A DNA stretch of 9,982 nt from contig DQYM01000203.1 of assembly GCA_011040545.1 (NCBI GenBank), positions 1 to 9,982 of the forward strand, in the 5' to 3' direction. The notes under the pieces are model-generated. The model did not search any database and was not told the DNA's origin. It saw only the letters and a program-made list of their open reading frames with translations. Positions 5,372-9,982 of this stretch are shown in pieces (position 1 is the stretch's first letter; each line of letters starts with the position of its first letter). A program made the position numbers and the translations under genes. This DNA comes from Candidatus Bathyarchaeota archaeon. Lineage in GTDB: Archaea > Thermoproteota > Bathyarchaeia > EX4484-135.

Positions 5372-5872
5372 GTGGTGCTATTGGGGGAGCCTAAGCCAGG
5401 GGCGCCTACGCTTAGGGTAGCTAAGATAAAGGATGGGACGGTCATAGACCACATAACCGCAGGCCGTGCCCTACTGGTGCTAAAGATACTTGGCATAACT
5501 GGCCGAGAGGGCTTCATAGTAACTGTTGCCATGAACGTCCCAAGCAAGAAGATGGGGAAGAAGGACATAGTTAAGATAGAGGGGCGTGTCCTAAGCCCAG
5601 ATGAGGTAAATAAGATAGCCTTAGTAGCTCCTAGGGCCACAATAAACATAATAAGGGATTACGAGGTCGTTGAGAAGAGGAGGGTTAAGCTCCCAAGGAC
5701 CATAAGGAACATAGTTAGGTGTGTGAACCCAGCTTGCATAACAAACGATAGGGAGCCAATTGAGCCAGTTTTCTACGTGGTATCAGAGGAGCCCCTTAAG
5801 CTCAAGTGCCACTACTGTGGCCGCATAATGGAGCAGCATGATATACTAGCCTGCCTCTTCAGCGAGGGCTAA
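5372..5872 (+). CDS. pyrI: Aspartate carbamoyltransferase regulatory subunit
   Basis: Non-catalytic subunit that binds nucleotide effectors (CTP, ATP) and links PyrB trimers. The 166-aa product shows the N-terminal effector domain, starting [20 protein letters not shown] (about 14-33), and the C-terminal zinc domain with C-x4-C (CVNPAC) and C-x2-C (CHYC), equivalent to the four zinc cysteines of E. coli PyrI. The linker [14 protein letters not shown] is typical. It is a little longer than E. coli PyrI (153 aa), mainly at the N-terminus ([12 protein letters not shown]). GTG 5372 is chosen because the TATA-like CTTAAG at 5342-5347 predicts a transcript starting there; GTG 5375 and TTG 5381 are alternatives. 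It is transcribed away from pyrB, so the two subunits must be balanced from separate promoters. Confidence 0.95.
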   Translation: MVLLGEPKPGAPTLRVAKIKDGTVIDHITAGRALLVLKILGITGREGFIVTVAMNVPSKKMGKKDIVKIEGRVLSPDEVNKIALVAPRATINIIRDYEVVEKRRVKLPRTIRNIVRCVNPACITNDREPIEPVFYVVSEEPLKLKCHYCGRIMEQHDILACLFSEG

Positions 5873-5889
5873 AACGGCCTAGGGGCCTG

Positions 5890-6255
5890 CTACTCCCCCT
5901 GGCCAGTTAGGAGGAGGATGGCCCTTGCCAGGTCCCCTCCAGTTTTCTCAAGTGCTTCCCTTGCTTCCTCAGGGCTAACTCCAGCTTGCTGGGCCACTAG
6001 GAGCACGTCCTCCTCTGGTATAGCTGGCCTCTCCTCAACAACCGCCTCCTCCCTTATGGCCCCTGGCACGACCTGATAGACCCTCTGCCCGCCTACCTCT
6101 ACCACGAGGACTTCTGGGTCCTCAAGCACAATGCGCTTGCCAGGCAGCCTTAGCACGACCTCTACAACGCCCTCTACTGGCGTCATGCTCATGCCCATTT
6201 GCTTCATCATGCGCCTAAGAGCCCTTGGGGATATGCGCCTCCTCAACGTGGGCAC
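5890..6255 (-). CDS. nac: Nascent polypeptide-associated complex protein (NAC alpha)
   Basis: Archaeal NAC, a homodimer expected to bind near the ribosomal exit tunnel and contact nascent chains. From GTG 6255 the product is 121 aa. Seen: a basic N-terminus (RRRISPRALRRMMKQMGM) of the type that contacts the ribosome, a NAC beta-barrel domain (about 25-70, with VEVVLRLPGKRIVLEDPEVLVVEVGGQRVYQVV), an acidic linker, and a C-terminal UBA domain (about 80-118, EEDVLLVAQQAGVSPEEAREALEKTGGDLARAILLL). Length and order match archaeal NAC-alpha. GTG 6270 would add five residues, but TATA-like TTTAAA (6286-6281) is centred 28 bases before 6255, so 6255 is preferred. It lies right behind the PUA gene, so it can be read both from that gene's promoter and from its own. 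Confidence 0.93.
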   Translation of the reverse strand: MPTLRRRISPRALRRMMKQMGMSMTPVEGVVEVVLRLPGKRIVLEDPEVLVVEVGGQRVYQVVPGAIREEAVVEERPAIPEEDVLLVAQQAGVSPEEAREALEKTGGDLARAILLLTGQGE

Positions 6256-6280
6256 CTGTGCTAGGAGCACCTAGAGGGAT

Positions 6281-6286
6281 TTTAAA
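6281..6286 (-). promoter_or_regulatory. TATA-like box of the NAC gene
   Basis: TTTAAA on the minus strand lies in the short gap after the PUA gene stop (6289). Its spacing supports GTG 6255 rather than GTG 6270 as the NAC start and suggests an internal promoter in the PUA-NAC pair. Confidence 0.5.
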
Positions 6287-6288
6287 GA

Positions 6289-6777
6289 CTAGCCCTCGCC
6301 TACGCTATCCCTTACCCTCACGGCTACACCACGCTTAAAGGAAGCCATCTCCTGGCCCGTTAGGAGCGCCCTTCCCACTGCGAGGAGCTGGCCGTCTGGC
6401 CCCACCACGATTACCTCATCGCCAGGCCTTATCCCCCAATCTGCCCTGAGGACGTGCTTAGCGAACACGCTCCTCCCCCTGGCCACGAATGGGGCAGCCT
6501 CAGCTGAGACGACCACCACGTACCTGCTGCCTAGGAAGGGCAGCAGCCTCCTAGCACCGTGGATCGTGAGGGCGAGCTGGCCATCCGAGGCCCTCAGGGT
6601 CGCTAGGAGCTTCCCCCCATGCCTGATGTGCCTTATGCGCCCCGTCCTTCGGGACCTAATCACCTGGACATCATCTGGGAAGAGGGCCTCACCTGCCCCA
6701 GGGCCGAATTGGTAATCTGCTATGGCCCTTAGGCGCCTTAGATCTAGCTCCCTGGCGAGCTCCTCATCCAAGCCCAT
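6289..6777 (-). CDS. Stand-alone PUA-domain RNA-binding protein
   Basis: The 162-aa product corresponds to the C-terminal third of archaeal archaeosine tRNA-guanine transglycosylase and its ArcS relative. There is a pre-PUA part (LRRLRAIADYQFGPGAGEALFPDD, about 13-36, then RTGRIRHI and ATLRASDGQLALTIHGARRL), followed by a PUA domain (about 84-157, FVARGRSVFAKHVLRADWGIRPGDEVIVV and LLAVGRALLTGQEMASFKRGVAVRVR). No catalytic domain is present. Stand-alone versions are known in Crenarchaeota and may work with a separately encoded TGT catalytic chain; that partnership is inference. The start ATG 6777 lies about 9 bases behind the start predicted from TTATTA (6816-6811). NAC follows after a short gap, a likely operon. 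It could instead be a general rRNA or tRNA binding protein. Confidence 0.88.
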   Translation of the reverse strand: MGLDEELARELDLRRLRAIADYQFGPGAGEALFPDDVQVIRSRRTGRIRHIRHGGKLLATLRASDGQLALTIHGARRLLPFLGSRYVVVVSAEAAPFVARGRSVFAKHVLRADWGIRPGDEVIVVGPDGQLLAVGRALLTGQEMASFKRGVAVRVRDSVGEG

Positions 6778-6810
6778 CGCCTGCTGCAGCTAGCTAGGTG
6801 AGGGGTGAGC

Positions 6811-6816
6811 TAATAA
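6811..6816. promoter_or_regulatory. Shared TATA-like element between PUA and MBF1 genes
   Basis: TAATAA on plus (TTATTA on minus) is the only AT-rich element in the 65-base gap. It is centred about 29 bases before ATG 6843 (plus) and about 36 bases before ATG 6777 (minus), so one element may serve both directions. Confidence 0.45.
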
Positions 6817-6842
6817 CCTACCCTCGCTAGCCCTACTTGGCC

Positions 6843-7409
6843 ATGCGGATATGCGAGGTGTGTGGCCGTGAGATAATTGGCCCTGCTTACATAGCGCTTG
6901 TTGAGGGGGCCGAGCTAGTCGTATGTGCAGATTGCGTCCGCTATGCGAAGTGGTATAGGCGCTTGAGGAGGGGGGAGCTAAGGCCTAGGTCGGCTAGGGC
7001 GAAGGCCCCTAAGAAGCCCCTCATGGCCAGGGCAGTTAGGCCAGGTGTCCCAACTAGGATAAGCGAGCTTGAGCAGCTAGAGCTAGTTGATGACTATGGC
7101 CGTAGGGTCAAGGAGGCTAGGGAGCGCAGGGGCCTAACGCAGGAGGACCTAGGGAGGCTCATAGGGGAGAAGGCATCCGTGATAAGGCGCATAGAGACAG
7201 GTGAGTTAGCACCAGATATAGCACTTGCTAGGAAGCTTGAGCACGCCCTAGGCGTAAGGCTGCTAGTTAGGGCAAGCAGGGAGGAAGTGAGGGTAAGGCC
7301 ATCTAGCCCTCCTAGGCCGATTTTAACCTTAGGCGATATAATAGCCATGTCCTCGCAGGCCAGGGAGAGGGAGGGAAGCCGTGAGGAGGCCAAGGGCCAT
7401 AGTAGTTGA
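6843..7409 (+). CDS. MBF1-like transcription factor (zinc ribbon + HTH)
   Basis: Archaeal homologue of multiprotein bridging factor 1. From ATG 6843 it is 188 aa. Seen: an N-terminal zinc ribbon, CEVCGREI (C4, C7) paired with CADC (C28, C31), a basic linker (about 40-66), a Cro/C1-type helix-turn-helix (about 85-140, YGRRVKEARERRGLTQEDLGRLIGEKASVIRRIETGELAPD), and a polar tail (about 150-188). This order is the archaeal MBF1 architecture; links to transcription and to the ribosome have been proposed for the family. TTG 6837 would add two residues; ATG 6843 fits the TATA-like TAATAA (6811-6816) and the usual family start MxxCExCGREI. The 3' end overlaps hflX by 29 bases in another frame, so the two are translationally coupled and co-transcribed. 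Confidence 0.92.
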   Translation: MRICEVCGREIIGPAYIALVEGAELVVCADCVRYAKWYRRLRRGELRPRSARAKAPKKPLMARAVRPGVPTRISELEQLELVDDYGRRVKEARERRGLTQEDLGRLIGEKASVIRRIETGELAPDIALARKLEHALGVRLLVRASREEVRVRPSSPPRPILTLGDIIAMSSQAREREGSREEAKGHSS

Positions 7410-8655
7410 GCGGAGGAGGCCAGGGGAGCGCTCCCATATAGATGAACTCCGTGCCCTTGCGGAGGCAGCTGGGTATGAGGTCGTGGGGCAGCTTGAGCAG
7501 GTGAGGGAGCCAGATCCGAAGTACCAGATAGGGCCTGGGAAGGCAGAGGAGCTAGCAGATATGGTAAAGAAGCTAAAAGCCGATATAGTCATATTTGAAA
7601 ATGAGCTAAAGCCCGTTCAAGCCTACAACCTAGCTAAGCTGCTGGGCGTGGAGGCCATAGATAGGTTCCAGCTCATACTCCAGATATTCGCCCAGAGGGC
7701 CACTACCCGTGAGGCCCAGCTCCAGGTGAAGCTAGCAGCCCTTAGGTATGAGCTAGTTAGGGCAAAGGAAAAGGTCCGCTTAGCTAAGATGGGGGAGCAG
7801 CCAGGCTTCATGGGCCTAGGTAAGTACGAGGCAGATGTTTACTACGAGATGATCAAGAGGCAAATAGCGACAATAAGGAGGAAGCTTGAGCGCATAAGGA
7901 AGAAGCGACAGCTACACAGGAAGAGGCGGGAGAAAATGGGGCTGCCATCTGTCTCCTTATCTGGCTATACTAATGCTGGTAAGAGTACGCTATTCTATGC
8001 TCTAACTGGCGAGTACGTTCAGATAAGCCCAAGCCTATTCACAACCCTCACGACCACCGCACGGCTAGCCGATTTCAACGGCCGTTCTGCCCTCCTCATA
8101 GATACCGTAGGCTTCATAGATAGGCTGCCCATACAGCTGGTAGAGGCATTCCACTCCACGCTTGAGGAGACCACGCTCTCGGATGTCATCCTCTTAGTAG
8201 TTGATATAAGCGAGCCAATAGAGGAGGTAGAGCGTAAGCTAGGCTGCTGCCTTGATACGCTAGCTGAGATAGGTGCTGGGGAGGTGCCAAAGGTAACGGC
8301 CCTCAACAAGATAGACCTGTTGAGCAGTGAGGAGGTATCCTGGAGGCTTGATTACATCTCCAAGCTGGTGGAGAGGCCTGTGCCCATATCCGCCCTCTAC
8401 GGCACGAACCTTGATGAGCTCAAGGCCCAGGTAGCGGAGCTGCTGCCAGGCTACGTAAAGGCCCGTGTCGTAATGCCACTTTGCGATGAAGCCTACTCTC
8501 TTGCCTCCTGGGCCATGGATAATACCCACGTGCTAAAGGCCGAGTACGGCCAAGATAGGGTAGTGCTCGTGCTTGAGGGACTTGAGCCACTCGTGGGCAA
8601 GCTGGCTGGTCGTGTTAGGGAGCTTGGTGGGGAGCTTGAGCTCCTTAGGCCATGA
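7381..8655 (+). CDS. hflX: HflX-family ribosome-associated GTPase
   Basis: GTPase that in studied organisms binds the large ribosomal subunit and can split stalled or stressed 70S ribosomes. The 424-aa product shows the HflX N-terminal domain (about 1-125, with DPKYQIGPGKAEELADMVKKL and IDRFQLILQIFAQRATTREAQLQVKLAAL), a long helical linker (about 150-186, very basic), the G domain with G1 GYTNAGKS (195-202), G2 within TTLTTT (221-226), G3 DTVGF (241-245), G4 NKID (309-312) and G5 SAL (337-339), then a C-terminal domain (about 355-424). All nucleotide-binding motifs are intact. The start is GTG 7381, inside the end of the MBF1 gene, a coupled arrangement I recall from other Crenarchaeota. The gene ends 11 bases into the converging radical SAM gene. 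Confidence 0.94.
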   Translation: MRRPRAIVVERRRPGERSHIDELRALAEAAGYEVVGQLEQVREPDPKYQIGPGKAEELADMVKKLKADIVIFENELKPVQAYNLAKLLGVEAIDRFQLILQIFAQRATTREAQLQVKLAALRYELVRAKEKVRLAKMGEQPGFMGLGKYEADVYYEMIKRQIATIRRKLERIRKKRQLHRKRREKMGLPSVSLSGYTNAGKSTLFYALTGEYVQISPSLFTTLTTTARLADFNGRSALLIDTVGFIDRLPIQLVEAFHSTLEETTLSDVILLVVDISEPIEEVERKLGCCLDTLAEIGAGEVPKVTALNKIDLLSSEEVSWRLDYISKLVERPVPISALYGTNLDELKAQVAELLPGYVKARVVMPLCDEAYSLASWAMDNTHVLKAEYGQDRVVLVLEGLEPLVGKLAGRVRELGGELELLRP

Positions 8656-9982
8656 CCTCTACCTTAGTCCTGGCCCCAGACCTCAGCCTCTCCCAGGCAT
8701 CCATGTTGTTCACGCAGCCTGGATCTGGCGCAAGGTAATCGCCAAAGTAGCCATAGGCCCTTGCCCTGCAGCCACCGCACACGTAGCGGAACTCGCACTC
8801 ACCGCAATGGGGCTTCAGCTTATCCCTATCCCTTAGGTCCCAGAAGACAGGGCAGGTTTCCCAGATCTCCTCAAAATCGTCCTTGCGCACGTTGCCAACG
8901 CTAACTGGCATGAAGACACACGGCGTTATAGTCCCATCTGGGTCTATAGCACAGTAGAAGCGACCAGCGCCACAGCCACCTATGAACTCTGAGATCCCTA
9001 CAACTGCCTTAGTGAACCTTGGGTTCCAGAAGTGGGCGGGCACTATGAGCTCCTTGCCTGAGCGGAGGGCAGCCTCTACCTGGAGGGCCACACGGGCGTA
9101 CTGGGGCGCTGTTGAGACCACCTGGAGCTTACGGCCCTTGAGCACCTCGCCGAGCATGAGCCTCAGCGTCTCCTCACGCTCCTTGGGGCTTAGGTCGTTG
9201 TCCACTATGAATATGCCACGGCCAGTTGGCACGAAGTTAAAGCACGTTATGCCCTTAACACCTACCTCCTCACAAAGGTCTATGAGGGCAGGTAGCTCAG
9301 ATACGTTCATCTTGGTAAGCGTCATGGCTACCTGCGTCCAGAGGCCGACTTCAACGCAGTTCTTAACGCCCCTCATGGCCCTCTCAAAGGCACCTGGTAT
9401 GCCCCTGAAGGCATCATGGGTTTCTGGGTTCGCCCCATCTATGCTTATCTCCACGTAGAATAGGTCAAGCTCTTTTAGCTTCCTAGCTACCTCCTTCGTT
9501 ATGAGGGTCCCATTTGTGGCGAGGGCCGTGTACATGCCGTAGTCCTTGGCTAGCTCAAGGACCTTGTATATGTCCTTGCGCATGAGGGGCTCGCCACCTG
9601 AGAAGGCAATTATGGTTACACCTGCATCTGCAAGCTCACGCACGACCCTAAGGGCCTCCCTCGTGCTCAGTTCCTCGGGCCTTGGCTTTGGCCCAGCAGA
9701 AGCATAGCAGTGCTTACAGCGTAGGTTGCAGGCCCATGTGTAGTTCCAGACGACCAGGAAAGGCGCACCTGGCGTGAAGGGCCTCCTAAGGCCGAACTTC
9801 GCTATGCCCTTTATCACGCTCGCTATGCCCCTCCTCCAGTGGGCCTGCTTAAGCGTTTCCTTCATCTGGTCTTCTGTTAAATCAAGGTGCCTTCCACTCG
9901 TCAGAAGGGCCCAGCGCACTAATGGGGTGGCCACGTGCGAGCAGATGAAGCACGCCTTCTCCCTTACGCCAGAGAAGAGCTC
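8645..9982 (-). CDS. Radical SAM/SPASM protein, N-terminus beyond the window
   Basis: Radical SAM enzyme with a SPASM-type C-terminus. Counting from GTG 9934: CNLRCKHC (C69, C73, C76) binds the SAM 4Fe-4S cluster; FSGGEPL (about 105-111) binds SAM; LATNGT and EISIDGANPETHD are typical strands. The C-terminal part carries GGCGAGRFYCAIDPDGTITPC, then CGECEFRYVCGGC and a late PGC, cysteines suited to auxiliary Fe-S clusters. It resembles the AhbC/NirJ/PqqE group, but substrate and product cannot be read from sequence. The frame stays open for 16 more codons to the window edge and includes ACFICSH, a Cys-x2-Cys-x-His cluster. No TATA-like or Shine-Dalgarno site precedes 9934, so the true start is probably beyond 9982. 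It overlaps hflX tail to tail by 11 bases. Confidence 0.9.
   Translation of the reverse strand, partial: ELFSGVREKACFICSHVATPLVRWALLTSGRHLDLTEDQMKETLKQAHWRRGIASVIKGIAKFGLRRPFTPGAPFLVVWNYTWACNLRCKHCYASAGPKPRPEELSTREALRVVRELADAGVTIIAFSGGEPLMRKDIYKVLELAKDYGMYTALATNGTLITKEVARKLKELDLFYVEISIDGANPETHDAFRGIPGAFERAMRGVKNCVEVGLWTQVAMTLTKMNVSELPALIDLCEEVGVKGITCFNFVPTGRGIFIVDNDLSPKEREETLRLMLGEVLKGRKLQVVSTAPQYARVALQVEAALRSGKELIVPAHFWNPRFTKAVVGISEFIGGCGAGRFYCAIDPDGTITPCVFMPVSVGNVRKDDFEEIWETCPVFWDLRDRDKLKPHCGECEFRYVCGGCRARAYGYFGDYLAPDPGCVNNMDAWERLRSGARTKVEVMA

Overview
The window looks like chromosomal housekeeping DNA from a hyperthermophilic archaeon, most likely a crenarchaeon (Thermoproteota, Desulfurococcales-like; lineage inferred, not proven). 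It carries archaeal-type aIF2-beta, a DUF424 protein, a short (~340 aa) PurA, an archaeal PyrB and a zinc-binding PyrI, an NAC-alpha/UBA protein, an MBF1-like factor and an archaeal HflX. AGG arginine codons dominate, GTG and TTG starts are common, and most genes have an AT-rich TATA-like box centred about 27 bases before a start codon, as expected of leaderless archaeal transcripts. I see no phage, IS, CRISPR or defence genes.

Layout: 1-183 (-) is the 5' part of a small zinc-ribbon gene cut by the window edge. Bases 184-884 hold no convincing protein gene. On the minus strand this stretch holds a cluster of at least five, probably six, box C/D guide sRNAs, several with their own TATA box. 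Four of their guide segments match archaeal 16S or 23S rRNA as I remember those sequences (16S helix 27 region and 23S domain V). This is the most interesting part of the window. Next come a SufS-type cysteine desulfurase (885-2192, -) and, divergently, aIF2-beta plus DUF424 (2283-3063, +), a 165-base gap with a perfect hairpin, and purA (3229-4251, +).

The two aspartate carbamoyltransferase subunits follow head to head: pyrB (4301-5221, -) and pyrI (5372-5872, +). They do not form the usual pyrBI operon. NAC-alpha (5890-6255, -) lies behind a stand-alone PUA protein (6289-6777, -). From a shared TATA-like element, the MBF1-like gene (6843-7409, +) runs the other way and overlaps hflX (7381-8655, +). 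A radical SAM/SPASM gene (8645 to the window end, -) converges on hflX and is open past the right edge.

Functionally, much of the window serves the ribosome: rRNA 2'-O-methylation guides, initiation factor aIF2-beta, the ribosome-associated NAC and HflX, and RNA-binding PUA. Nucleotide synthesis (purA, pyrB, pyrI) is interleaved.
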